Origin: Trileptium ribeirensis
Taxonomy: Eukaryota > Nematoda > Enoplea > Enoplida > Thoracostomopsidae
DNA: 64,000 nucleotides
Direction: 5' to 3'
Assembly (NCBI GenBank): GCA_030248225.1
Contig: JASANE010017636.1
Coordinates: forward strand, 1 to 64,000
Part shown: in pieces, positions 12,640-23,645 of the stretch
Layout: every line of letters starts with the position of its first letter
Numbering within the stretch: position 1 is the stretch's first letter
Translations under genes and position numbers: made by a program
The notes under the pieces: model-generated
What the model was told of the DNA's origin: nothing
What the model saw: the letters and a program-made list of their open reading frames with translations, nothing else
Databases searched by the model: none

Positions 12640-13300
12640 CTCTTGGTAGCTTACTAGACCCCGACACTTCTTAGGGGTCTAAAAAGATACAGGGAATCCC
12701 GGTCCAAACCCGTCCCAAATCCCTTAAAATTCTTTAAAACCCGGTGTTTCACCAAATTACTTATTGAACCCTCTCTACCTTCAGCGTCCTTGTTTTCGTT
12801 TTGTCTTTGTTTTCGCCTTTTTTGTTGCTTTCTTTACATAATTTACATAATTAGCACTAGTTTGTGCTAATAGCTAACATGTAGGTAGCTGAATTTCAGT
12901 TGTGTTTTTCAGTCTTCAGTTGCTGTTTCGAGGTTGGCGGTTTAAATTTAGAGCGCTTACTTTATTTGAATTACGCTCAAGTCTATCGTGCTTTAGTTGG
13001 TCTTTCCTTTCGCATAAAGAAGTATGCGAATAGCTTACATATTAGTATTGTTTAGTTTAAATTTAATCGGAATGGCTTACTTAGCTAATTCGATTCGGCA
13101 GTTTTAGTATCGTTGTCGGGGGTCTACCAGGCTACCAAGGGGGTTTCCAGTCCAAACTCTCACTAAATCCCCAAAAATGCGTAAAAACGTCTGACTGGTC
13201 ACCAAATCCCTTATTATCTTTTGTTTTCGTCTTTGTTTACAAGCGAATGCTAATTTGCATAATTAGCGTCCGTTTGTTTTAATAGCTAACATGTGTTAGC
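12640..13300. repeat. two direct copies of a non-coding block about 460 bp apart
   Basis: 12666-12910 and 13128-13295 match in order: GGGGTCTA; a CCCAAATCC or CTAAATCCCC run; CACCAAAT followed by CTTATT; TTTTCGTCTTTGTTT-like T-rich runs; CATAATTAGC; then TAATAGCTAACATGT. The second copy is shorter. TAATAGCTAACATGT is identical in both. This is either a tandem duplication or two insertions of one element. It has no coding potential. Confidence 0.75.
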
Positions 13301-14690
13301 TTCGTTTTTGATTTTCTTTGTTCAGTTCGGAGTAGCCTTAATCTATTCTGCGGACTTTTGCAGCGGAGAACTAGTGTATTCTGCTTTATTCCTTGTCTTT
13401 AGTGACAAGAATGTTCCTTCAGTAGGACACGTTGTATGTCGTATAGTAGTTTTGGCGAATCTCATCAATTTAATTTTATTGTTTATTTTTGCTATGGTGA
13501 CTACCTAGCTAGGGCGCAACGAGTTTTTTGAATTTATATACGAACATTGATGATTTCTACGACCAGCTTCACGATTAATTGGTATTATATGGCTTTCCAA
13601 TGGTCTTGTTTATAGTTTGGTACGTGAATAGCCGACATTGATTTCCACTTATAAAGAAACCACGTATTACTTGTTTACATCTAAAGTTTCTTAGCTTTGC
13701 AAAAATTAACGTTGAGTTATGGAATAACTACACAAGTAGGTACTTATTGTTATAGTAATTTATATTATTCCTATTATTATTCCCTGATAAAAACCGAGCT
13801 GAGTACGAGCGAAATACTAAAACCATAACGACCCTCCTTAGAGTTCCAAAGTGCATAACCCGTAGGTGAGAAATACCCGTCGAGTTAATTGGGAAGGAAG
13901 TATGTGAATCCACCCAGGGCGAGTTCGTGGCGCCGGACACCAACACCAAAGTAATTAATCGGGGACAGTTCGACCCGGAAGGCTGGTCCTCCGGCCAACT
14001 GAATGAAGGGAATTGTGGGGAACCAGAGAGTAGCCGAAACTACAAACTATAGCGGGCTCACTAGCCGTCCGGAAGCGGGAACATTAATATAACGGCTAGT
14101 AATTAGCATAATTCTAAGATCCTAGGATAAGGTTATCAAATAAACGTACGGGTCTAATCGTCGGATACTGTAGGCTTTAAGCAAATAGTGATAAGCTTTA
14201 AGGAAATATTATTAGTGTAAATCTAAGGATGAGATTAATGTATTTAAATAAACATATGGATTTAGCCATCCGGAAGGCTTCGTACAAACCTGAGGATCAA
14301 ATTTTAATCAGGCGTTAACCTAATCATAAAATAAACACACAAGTAATTAGAATAATAGAGCGCTCAAACCTTGAATTAGAGAAATTGGAAAAACTGGCCT
14401 AACGTAATCTAAAACAAAATCGAACGGTGTGATTTCAAACGAGTGGTCAACAATATTGGAAACCAGACGGGGTGCATAGGTGGTACACGTAGTGGCGCAC
14501 GCAGTGTCTAAAAACTGGCCAGGTGTCTAAAATCAGTATTCGATATTATAGTAACCTTGAATAAAAGTTCTGTTGTCTTTACTGGCTTGGTGTTTCAATT
14601 ATCAACAGAGTAAATCGAATAAGAGACGCCGCAGCGCTAATCGAGTCGAGGTATTGAGAGATAAGATATACAAAGATAAAGACGCCCATA
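13300..14690. other. non-coding stretch
   Basis: No domain-bearing frame is seen. A 71-codon frame at 13293-13508 is hydrophobic and AT-driven, and I do not call it. GGAAGGCT words near 13977 and 14270 recall the motif at 8.7-9.0 kb. Confidence 0.5.
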
Positions 14691-14703
14691 GTTAGTATTA
14701 AGG

Positions 14704-15640
14704 TAAGCATACGATTGCGGTATTTCTTGATATAGGTGGAGCCTTTGATAGAACAACACACGAAACTTTTCGACGCGCATTCGGCAAATTTGGAATTAAT
14801 ATCACTATTAGCAAGTGGTTGAGCAATCTTGTTGGTATCAGGTGGGTTACAGCGACAATGGGCACGTCATCAGTAAGATTACGATTAGGACGAGGGAGCC
14901 CACAAGGAGGAGTGTTATCACCCTTTTTGTGGATTTTAGTAATTGACGATTTGCTAAGAAATATGAATACAGCGGACTTATATGTACAGGCATACTCAGA
15001 TGACGTAGCTATGCTCACCAGTAGCAAAACCCTGGACGTAAATGTTAGGAGAATTCAGAAAAATCTAACACTTTTTGGAAAATGGTGTACAGAAAGGGGT
15101 TTAAAAGTAAATCCAGCTGAAAGTAATGTGCTAGTTCTTTCAAGAAGCAGAACGTTCAATCGAGATGTAAAGCTTAAGCTATTTGACGAGGTTTTACCTG
15201 TAACTAATACAGTCAAGTACCTTGGAGTGGTGATTGATAACAAATTACTATGGAGAGATCATATAGAACTGGCCGTGAAAAAGGGGGTCAGCACACTAAT
15301 CGCATGTAGAGGAATAATTGGAAAGGCATGGGGAATTAAACCTAAGATTTTATGGTATATTTATAATAGTATCGTACTTCCATCCGTTTGTTAGAGTGCT
15401 GTAGTCTGGTGGCATAAAGTCCAACTTAAAACATATGCAAGGAAGCTTGCGAAAGTATCCAGATTAGCCTGTATCATGATGACCGGTGCCATGAAATCGA
15501 CGCCGACGTTAGGAATACAAGTTTTATTAAATGTTTTGCCACTAGATCTAGCGGTAGTAGAAGAAGGTATAAAAGAGTTGCATAGGATTCGATTCTATGT
15601 ATATGTCCGCATACACGTGATGTAATTCAAGGGTATCATG
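14704..15640 (+). pseudogene. LINE 2 reverse transcriptase (palm to connection)
   Basis: The frame opens in RT motif A (AVFLDIGGAFDRTTH, with the catalytic Asp), followed by RGSPQGGVLSPFLW (motif B) and AYSDDVAML (motif C, YSDD). KYLGVVIDNKLLW then marks motif E. It stays open to 15394, where a TAG interrupts LPSVC. Beyond it the same protein continues with SAVVWWHKV and TPTLGIQVLLNVLPLDL, the block seen in I/R1/Jockey proteins before RNase H. Only the stop and a later frameshift break this stretch, so the copy is younger than LINE 1. Confidence 0.9.
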
Positions 15641-15662
15641 TTGGTAAGAAATTAGGAATGAA

Positions 15663-16358
15663 TTGCCTGTACTCAACTTCCCTTGCGACTATATGTCATC
15701 GCAAATAGCGGATGACTGTACTTGGCACACAGTTGTTCCAAGCCGTGAGGGTTGGCTAGATGAGACTAGGCGACTTAGAGAGGAGTCTAATAACACTATA
15801 TGTTATACAGATGGATCTCTTGTGAAACTCCAGGGTAAAACTTCCACTGGAGCAGGATTCTCCATGGGGACAACAAACCATGTATACTCACTGGCTACAT
15901 ATATAAGTGTTTTCCAAGCAGAAGTATATGCGATAAAAGCCTGTGCAGACAATATCATAGAAAATAAAACGCGTAATATGAATATCAGGATCTTTTCAGA
16001 CAGCCCCGCTGCTCTCAAAGCACTTGAGGCTGACCTGGTTAAATCCAGATTAGTCTCAGAGTGCAGGGTTAGTTTAAGAAAATTGTCCAAACAGAATGAG
16101 GTATCACTTATATGGGTACCAGGTCATAGTAACATAGAAGGAAATGAAACAGCTGATCAGCTAGCCCGAAAAGGTTCATCAAAGCTACCTGTAGGACCAG
16201 AATCTATCCTTCCAATCTCAAGGAAGAAAGTTGCAACAAGGATAAAATCTTGGCTACATAGAAAGTTTGTTACTAGATGGATGCAGGAAACAACGTGTAA
16301 ACAGACAAAGAGTATCATTAGTACGCCGAATAAGAAATATATAGTAATTATTTGTTAG
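15663..16358 (+). pseudogene. LINE 2 ribonuclease H domain
   Basis: This RNase H degrades the RNA strand of the RNA-DNA hybrid. The four-acid catalytic set is visible: CYTDGSLV (Asp), FQAEVYAIKACADN (Glu), IRIFSDSPAALKAL (Asp), and WVPGHSNIEGNETADQLAR (His and the last Asp). The spacing is normal, and the frame is open for 231 codons to a stop at 16356. It is the best preserved coding stretch of the element. Confidence 0.92.
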
Positions 16359-16402
16359 GATTAACGAAAGACAGAATATGACAGTGCGTTCAGGGAATAA
16401 CG

Positions 16403-16648
16403 GTGCATAGCTGGCTAAACTTCCACTTACATAAGTTAAAAGTTACAGGAAATAAACATTGCTCTCATTGTGGCATCGACGAGACATCAGAACACTTTCT
16501 GTGTGCTTGTCCTAGGTTTGCAGAGAGTCGGAGAGAAATTCTAGGGAATACAGTAATTAATCTAGAAGGCTTAAGAGATTACAACATTAAGAAATTATGC
16601 AGGTTTATTCTCAGTACTGATAGGCTTGCTGTCAAAAACCATGATTAA
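16403..16648 (+). pseudogene. LINE 2 C-terminal Cys/His block
   Basis: This 81-codon frame carries CSHCGIDETSEHFLCACPRF. The Cys-x2-Cys...His-x4-Cys pattern with a CPRF end is the usual ending of I/R1-type ORF2 proteins after RNase H. It is separated from the RNase H frame by a stop and a frameshift at 16356-16400, and ends near 16648. Confidence 0.8.
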
Positions 16649-16679
16649 AACGGAATACAACGTCTTAGGTAATCCAAAA

Positions 16680-17006
16680 CAAGGTAGCACTTTGCACTTT
16701 CACAGTTTTTAAATCCCAGATTCTGACGTCATTCACAGTTTAACGCGCTGATGCAATGGACGTCCCATTCATGTTCCCGCATGTTTTTCTAGCCCAGTAT
16801 AGTTAAATCTAATCTAGTATTGCCGCCGGCGTACTACTAGCCACGCGTACGAACACCACATCTTCTCGTGACGAATCCCCATTTTAATATCCGATAGCCG
16901 TCATAATACAAATTCCCTCCAACTTCTATCTCTTTGGATCCATAAAAATATAACATGCTGACCATTCGTGTAAAAGCGAAAAACAATAGTAACAAAATTG
17001 TTGTTG
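16680..17006. other. spacer between LINE 2 and LINE 3
   Basis: About 330 bp with no coding signal. LINE 3 begins at its right edge. Confidence 0.5.
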
Positions 17007-17199
17007 GGTTATAACCCAATTGCATTCAGTGGGAGATTGTCTGCTGAGTGCATACTTCAGGTCGAAAACCAAAGAAGAGTGCGTGCTGGTGCGTTACACC
17101 AGATTAAGCTCCAATTGCGTTTAGATTGAAATTAAATATATACATTGACATCAATCTCATCAAGTTTCCAATTATCCATTCGCATCCGATTCAACGGCG

Positions 17200-18140
17200 C
17201 GTCAGCAACGCAATGACCATCTGATCCGCTTGGCAACCCCAAACCCTCGAAATGTGTCGACCGCTAACTGGATGCTGGTGACGAATGCTTCGCCTGTGAT
17301 GGTTGCTACGGTTGGGTGCATTACCACTGCGTTCAGATTCCAGCCGCCCTTGGCAATGACATCAACCCTAATCCTCGTGGTTTGCGAGAAATGCCTCTCC
17401 ACAAGCCGCTAACGCAAAGTAAATAACGCTGCTTCCTCAACTCATAACACGCTTGAACATGGTCCAGGAGGCGACCTTCTCCTCAAACTCCAAGAAGATG
17501 TCGCCTCACTGTCCGCCGCCGTGCAAGCTACTGCGACGGCCGTCAATGCTCTGGGTACCACCGTTTCCACAAGTTCTTCGAACGATTTAACCAACCCAGT
17601 CTCCACCATTCGTCCATCACTCGCTGATGTGGCTTCCCGGCATGCTGGTCCCAGAGGTCGGGTCACCTACGCTCCCCAAATTGACGACAGGGAAGCCAAA
17701 CCCCGCCGATGTTTCGTCCTCACTGGGCTCTCCGAACATGGTCGCGATCTTCAGGAAGCAACAGCGATCATCAAATTCTTGGATCCATCTGCAACGGTCG
17801 AACAAATCTTCTGTATGGGTATGCTCCATCCTCCCCTCGCTGAAGCACTGTTGAACAGACTCATGGAGACCGAGACTTCTAAACCTTCGCCTGGCGTCAT
17901 CAACGGTCGCCAAATCTGTTCTCAACGAAGCCAAGAAGCTTCGTCAATATCCTGAGTATAGGTATATATCTACGACGATGTATGTCTGACGAGGAGAGAC
18001 GTAAGCTGTCGGCTCTCCATGTCAAAGCGAATGAATTCAACAGGGAACTGGAGGCAACTGCAGGTAATAGCGACAAGTTTGTCGTCATTAACGAAAAACG
18101 CGTTGTGTTAAAGGTTGTAATCGTGAAAATGGTCAACTAG
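17200..18140 (+). pseudogene. LINE 3 ORF1: PHD finger, coiled coil, RRM-like region
   Basis: Near 17275-17345 one frame reads ECFACDGCYGWVHYHCVQIP, a PHD-type C-x2-C-x2-C-x4-H-x2-C pattern; the final CEKC pair lies one frame over. From 17440 a heptad-rich stretch (LLLKLQEDVASLSAAV) suggests a coiled coil. From about 17695 comes an RRM-like start (RRCFVLTGLSE, then EQIFCMG). After a frameshift near 17890 the protein continues with LNEAKKLRQYP and MSDEERRKLSALH, a block typical of LINE ORF1 nucleic-acid-binding proteins. It would bind element RNA. Opposite-strand frames here are shadows. Confidence 0.7.
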
Positions 18141-18299
18141 TGAGGGGTAAACACAACCCAGTGGACTACTCATTTAACGAGTAAACGAAAAACTATTTGT
18201 TAATTTAAACTGACTGATGGGGTTATTTCATCGACTCTGAAAGCTGACCGAGTCACTAATCCTGATAACAGTATAAACTGTAAATTGTGAAATGTTCGA

Positions 18300-18945
18300 A
18301 GTATATGCAACGAACTATGCGACCTTGAGGAACTCTTGACAACCGAAGAATATGGTGTGATTGCTATTACAGAAACATGGTTAAATGACAGTATCCTGGA
18401 CTCGTTGCTAAATGCAAATGGAATATATCGTGTTATTCGCAATGATACAGCTGATTCAAAAGGTGGTGGTGTAATGATTTTGATACATGGAAATATTAAG
18501 TATCACGAAGTGATGAGTGAGCATACCACCAATTTTGAATGCGTATATAGTGATTTACTAATTCCGACAAAGCATAGGTTAATTTAAACGCTGGCTGTAT
18601 CGAAAGTATGGTGCAATATATTAATGACCTTTGTGATGTTTCGTGGCCATCAACTGTAGTAGGAGACTTCAACTTGCCTGAAAAAGATTGGACATCTCTG
18701 TCATATCCGGGCAATTATGATTACGGATGTATTATGACTGGTATTTGTCAAGCAGGGCTACAACAATTGGTAACTTTTCCTACACGTTGCGGTAAAATTT
18801 TGGACTTAGTATTCTCTACTTCAATGCTAAACGTTTCAACCGTATCCTCTGATGAATATTTTGCTAGTTCTGATCACTTATCTATAATCTTTAGTCTTAG
18901 TGGTAACTTTGATCGACATAACGGAAATTATGACAGCGTTTGATT
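18300..18945 (+). pseudogene. LINE 3 ORF2 endonuclease domain
   Basis: GVIAITETWLNDSI carries the catalytic Glu block, followed by GGGVMILIHGNIKY. A stop at about 18586 interrupts the domain. The second half has VVGDFNLPEKDW, FPTRCGKILDLVFST and SSDHLSIIF, the SDH signature with the catalytic His. All three catalytic blocks are therefore present, in the right order. The domain nicks the target for reverse transcription. Confidence 0.88.
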
Positions 18946-19461
18946 TTGAAAATGCTAACATGGATAGTATTAAAATTATTTATCTCCTATTGATTGGGAA
19001 AATTTGTTGTACAGTTTAGTTTGGAAGATAAATGGAAATGCTTTCATAAGATTTTACACGCAGCGTGTTTACTATTTGTGCCACACAGAGCTTATACAAT
19101 GAATACATCTAAGCGAAAATAGCGAGCATATATAAATAAGCTCTCGAGTAAGAAGGCCAAGCGTTGGAAAATATGCAAGATATCAGGCAATTTTGACATA
19201 TACAAAGCTCATAGTGAGTCATGTTCTAAAGCTCTCGTAGCATACCGCCGTAACCAAGAACACAAAATATATACTAAATTCTTTCAATCGCAACATAATG
19301 TTTAAGTATGTTAACAACCGATGCTTCGCAAAAAATGGTGTTAGTGGTCTAAGAAACAAAACTAACGTTTTAGTAACAGATGATAAAATACGGTCAGACA
19401 TATTGGCACAAGAATTTCACACGTATTTACAACAGATGACGGTCGCGCTCCGCCATGGAAG

Positions 19462-20270
19462 GTGTTGACATGTCCTGGGTTTCTTTTTGGCCAGCTATTG
19501 TTAGTAAGTTCATGGCTAAACTTAAAGGCATGGTTTCACTCAGTATTTTTGAAGGAACTAAAAGATATGTTATGTTATCCGCTTTCACATATTTTTGAAC
19601 AATGGTTTATTAACGGCGTCGTACCTGATATGTGGTCACGGGCTGATGTCGTTGCAATTTACCAATACGGATCTTCTTCTGACCCATTAAATTATCACCC
19701 GGTTCCTCAACTATGTAACTGCTGTAAAATTATAGAATCAATCATAAACTACGAATTTATTCAACATATTTCGTCAAATCGATTACATTCTAAATAGCAA
19801 GATGGGTTTTTACATAACGTTCGACATGTACTCAACTTGTAGAATGTGTAAATGATTGGTGTATTTCGATTGATTCTGGTAACTATGTTGATGTAGTCTA
19901 TATCGGTTTTGCAAAGTCGTTTGACACGGTTTCTCATAAGAAACTAATACATAAGCTATCGACTTTCGGAATAACAAATGGATTAAGATCTTGGATAGAA
20001 TCATTCCTTAGAAATAAGAGATGTAGGGTAAAATTACATAACTGTTTCTCTAGCTTTTATCCTGTTACTTCTGGCGTTCCCCAGGGGAGTGTACTGGGGC
20101 CCACTCTTTTAATGATATCAATGAATCTATAGATAATGTTACCTGTAAAATTTTTGCTGATGATGTCAAGCTATATGTTCAATGTTCACCAACTTCGAAT
20201 AATTCGTCCTCATTGATTTTACAAAACGCTTTAAACAGCGTTCAAGAATGGGCAACTAAATGGCAGATAT
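19462..20270 (+). pseudogene. LINE 3 reverse transcriptase, broken
   Basis: The upstream linker is degraded. From 19560 the fingers can be read (CYPLSHIFEQWFINGVVP, then a weakened NYHPVPQL block where the family has NYRPISL). After a stop at 19796 another frame gives VDVVYIGFAKSFDTVSH (motif A) and [14 protein letters not shown] (motif B). A further shift gives FADDVKLYVQCS (motif C) near 20155. At least three frame changes are present. Confidence 0.85.
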
Positions 20271-20460
20271 GAAACACTCGCGGAAATTCTAAAAAGCTCT
20301 TAAAGAGAAAATTCCAAACGAACATTATGAAACATTCCTTCACCGTCCGTGTTATCGATGCATGGAACTCACTGCCTGAGTTCATTGACAACAAACCGCT
20401 GGTTAATGCCCCAAACTGCAAATCATTTAAATTTTTATTAAATAAATTTTGACCACTTTT
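20271..20460 (+). pseudogene. LINE 3 ORF2 C-terminal tail
   Basis: FTVRVIDAWNSLPEF and FKFLLNKF are the usual last motifs of CR1 ORF2. They follow the FADD region after only about 150 bases, where an intact protein would have over 200 residues of thumb. This shows an internal deletion at about 20270. Confidence 0.75.
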
Positions 20461-20548
20461 TGCGAATAATAGAAACCTTTAACAGTGTATTTGAAGACTT
20501 ATTAGCACAAACGGAGAATTAATTAACACAAGCCGAGCACAGTCTGAT

Positions 20549-21470
20549 ATGACTTACGATCACCTGGCAAATTCAATGCAAACCAACAAGCAACTCAATC
20601 AAGTGCAAATGGGTACAAACAAAGAACGAGATAGTACACGCCAGATGACGAATATATGGAACCAAATACGAGTACCACACGTAATCAACCGTGGTACAAC
20701 CCAAATGGCGAACACGTACAATCGAATGCAAAATCCATATATAACAACAAATTGCGGCGCATTCCAAACAATGAATACGTGGAATCAACCACAAGCAATA
20801 GCAACCAGTGTAATTCAAAACGGGGCATATCAATATTACGATACAACACCAAAAGCCCTACAAGGCAATCAAATGCCATTCGTTACGAACAATTCAATGT
20901 TTAATTTTGCAGTACCGCTAGCAACATCAACACCATATATGTACCAGTATCAACAACCACAGCAACCAATGACGAACCAAAATAATAATCAGGGTCAATA
21001 AAATAATGGCCTAGTGACACTGAATCAACAATTAATTGATGTGTTGATCAAGGTGGCAACTAAAGAATCGCCACAAACACCAAACGTAATGCAACGATCG
21101 AATAGCAAAGCAATTTTGGTCAAAATGGAAAACGAGGTGCGCAACTTACAATCGTACAAAGGCGAAACAAGCTTTGAAAAATTTCGTAAGGAATTTAAAA
21201 AAGCATTATTAGCTCAAGACGGCATCGACGACGAACAAGAAAAAGTTCGAGTATTCAAAGCAAAAATGCGAGAAAAAGCAGAATACTTAGAAGTGTTGAC
21301 ACTTGAAAAAGCCAAGGAACTATACAACTATAACAGGTTGATCAAAAAATTTAGGGAATGATTCGATGTACCAAAAACATTGACGAACCACATGAATAAA
21401 TTGCAAAATCTACGGCAAACAAGACCAGTTAAAGACTTCGTGGATGAATTACGAGTATATGCAGCATAAA
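20549..21470 (+). pseudogene. gypsy copy 1 gag: Q/N-rich N-terminus and capsid
   Basis: 20549-21001 encodes a 150-residue segment dominated by Gln, Asn, Thr and Met, with repeated QMANTYN/TMNTWN-like words. After a stop, 21014-21361 encodes a capsid-like helical segment with YKGETSFEKFRKEFKKALL, typical of gypsy gag. The same protein continues past a TGA at 21359 with PKTLTNHMNKLQNLRQ and VKDFVDELR. The Q/N-rich head is unusual for gypsy gag and could be a family trait. Confidence 0.7.
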
Positions 21471-21495
21471 ATCTCACCACGAAAGGAGTGCCTGA

Positions 21496-21760
21496 ATGAA
21501 GTGTCGAAGAAGTTCTCAAGTCGGCACTGATAACGGGATTATAGAACGAAATCCGAAATCGCTTAACGCAACCTCAAATGAACTGGCAACAACAACGAAG
21601 AATGGCAACACTAATGGCAAATCAATAACCACAAACTCGACAAACATTAGTGAATCAAACACCACCGAGATGCAATAAATGTGGAAAGTAGGGTCATAGA
21701 ACGGAACAATGTTTCTCAAGAAATATGGAGCAAAACACAAGAGAGAACCAAAGAGGAAAT
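21496..21760 (+). pseudogene. gypsy copy 1 nucleocapsid zinc knuckle
   Basis: At about 21665-21718 the reading gives RCNKCGK, a TAG, then GHRTEQC, a CCHC zinc knuckle (C-x2-C-x4-H-x4-C) with a stop at the position after the Lys. The upstream part is Asn/Thr-rich. A downstream frame at 21725-22006 is a charged linker before protease. The knuckle packages genomic RNA in functional relatives. Confidence 0.75.
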
Positions 21761-22019
21761 CATCAGCAAAACCAGAATCGATACAGAGTATTACCAGATC
21801 GACCGAACCAACTAAATGAAAAAGCGAGTAACCAATTATCAAAGTCAAGTGTAGTAGAACGACAAAAAGGTCTTCAAAAAGAATTGGAGAAAATCGAGGT
21901 TATATCGTCAGACGAAAAGAAAGCAACATTCATAGAAGTGAACCAAGTCAATAGGTTACAAGAGGACGAACCATGTAGCGACCTGACAGGCTTATCAAGG
22001 TACTAGGTACATCGATACA

Positions 22020-22265
22020 TATCCGGAATGAAACAAAATATTACGAGGACTAGTCGATGCCGGATCGCAATTATTAGTGAGCATCAACACGAAACATATT
22101 TCAAACATTTGCCACTAAGAGAAACAGCGTTATGTACAGTAGGATTCAATGGAGAATTAGCAGAAACAGCAGTGAACTATTTTTTCGTACAAGGCGACTT
22201 GGAAGAGAAAATACGAAAGCTTCGATTCATCGTAATCAAGAATTTTCTAAAGATTGCGATATAGG
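22020..22265 (+). pseudogene. gypsy copy 1 aspartic protease region
   Basis: LRGLVDAGSQLLVSI, near 22040-22090, aligns with the retropepsin active-site block; the usual D-T/S-G is D-A-G here, which would abolish activity. Further on, FVQGDLEEKIRK and FRFIVIKNF-type residues match the second half only loosely. The assignment rests on position between the knuckle and RT plus the one motif. Confidence 0.55.
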
Positions 22266-23019
22266 GACATGACTTCTTGGCAGCCTTCGAGCTAATAATC
22301 GATTATCAACAACTGAGAATTTAAGTGAGTGATCAACCGATACCCTACAGTTGGCGGGTTAACGAAATGGGAACGGTCTAAGGAATAGAAGATAACCGAA
22401 TCGGAATATGCAAATGCTCATGCAAACAAGTAATTCAACCATGGTCGGCAAAATTCATTGAAACAAAAATACCGGAAGTGGTAAATGAAAGCGATACTAT
22501 AATAGTAGAACCTTAAATGAAAAACAGTGATGGACTAGCAATACCAAACAGCATTTTCAAGTTGGAAAAAGGCAACATTATGGTACGGTATGCAGCTTAA
22601 ATACATTGCAAATCGAGATAATCGAAGATCAACCACTAGTACGCAAAGTAGAATAGACAATCATAAAAACAGAAGAGGATGGAGAAAAAGCTCAAAGAGC
22701 AATTGATCGGTTCGAAAAGAAACGAATGAAAAGGGAAAAAGAGGAAACAAAGTGGACCCGAATTGGAAAAAGAGGAAAATCAATAATTAAATCTTGGACT
22801 GGCGATGTTAAAATAAAGAATCCACAAATAATATCAATGGTGGATACAGAAGTACAAGAACGAAAGATGGAACAACGGCGATTCGAGATCGAACAATTCC
22901 AAGAACAAATAATACGACAAACTGAGCATATGAACAATATTGAACTCCCAGCTGAAATTGATTTAGAGAAATCAGGTAATGACGATTAAGGAAATGCATA
23001 CTTAGCAACCGTACTCTAT

Positions 23020-23645
23020 AATTATCAAAATGTCTTCTTGAAATCAGACTTCGATATCGGCATTATTACACAAGTGGAACATTATATTCAAACTATAGTC
23101 GAAAAGGCGGTACAACAACCATTGCGACGATTACCTTACGTAGACCGAAATCAAGCAAGCAAACAAATACAAGAAATACTTGATCAAGGAGTGATCAGAT
23201 CATATAGCCCTTGGGCTTCACCAATCGTCCTAACCAACAAGAAGGACGGATCAGAAAGATTCTGTGCGGATTACAGAATGCTAAATTCGATCACAAAATA
23301 GTTTTCCATTACCAAGAATTGTCGAAATGTTAGACGCACTACGCGGAGCAAAGTACATTTCAACTCTAGACCTCAAATCTGGATACTGGCAAGTACCAAT
23401 GAGCGAACAAGATAAAGAAAAGACAGCGGTTATCCGTCGCGAAGGATTGTTCGAATTCAACGTTATGCCTTTTGGATTGACGAACGTACCTGCACATTTC
23501 AAAGAATGATGCAGTTGGTATTGGCGGTGGAATTGTGTCTATGTTACGTGGAATTGTGTCTAGTCTATGTTACTTGGACGTTATCACAATCTTTTTGACA
23601 TCATTCTGGGATCATTTGTACGATATTATCCAAATATTACAACGG
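23020..23645 (+). pseudogene. gypsy copy 1 reverse transcriptase
   Basis: Motifs are in gypsy order: QPLRRLPYVDR, IQEILDQGVIRSYSPWASP, KKDGSERFCADYRMLN, then after a TAG at 23299 STLDLKSGYWQVPM (motif A, catalytic Asp), FEFNVMPFGLTNVPAHF, and CYLDVITIF where intact elements have YLDDI. The second catalytic Asp of the YxDD box is thus Val. A short local duplication lies just before that box. Confidence 0.9.

Larger units (their letters stand above)
14690..16680 (+). mobile_element. LINE 2: 5'-truncated I/R1-type non-LTR retrotransposon with RNase H
   Basis: The order is reverse transcriptase palm, a connection region, RNase H, then a C-terminal zinc-knuckle-like block. That architecture belongs to the I/LOA/Outcast side of the LINE tree and not to CR1. 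The copy starts inside RT motif A, so the endonuclease and ORF1 are missing. The last recognisable codon is near 16648. Confidence 0.85.
17007..20460 (+). mobile_element. LINE 3: CR1-type non-LTR retrotransposon with ORF1 and ORF2
   Basis: The left end is set at 17007 because the word TAACCCAATTGCATTCAG (17012-17029) also forms the extreme 5' end of the minus-strand LINE at 39674. There, a target duplication fixes the boundary. ORF1 (PHD finger, coiled coil, RRM-like) and ORF2 (endonuclease, RT, C-terminus) follow in order. ORF2 has stops, frameshifts and an internal deletion near 20270 that removes the RT thumb. The 3' end is approximate. Confidence 0.85.

Noticed and set aside
13293..13508. 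71-codon membrane-like frame
   Set aside because: T-rich sequence gives hydrophobic residues by bias; part lies in the duplicated block.
15663..16358. Host RNase H1 gene
   Set aside because: It directly follows LINE RT motifs and precedes the LINE zinc-knuckle block, so it belongs to the element.
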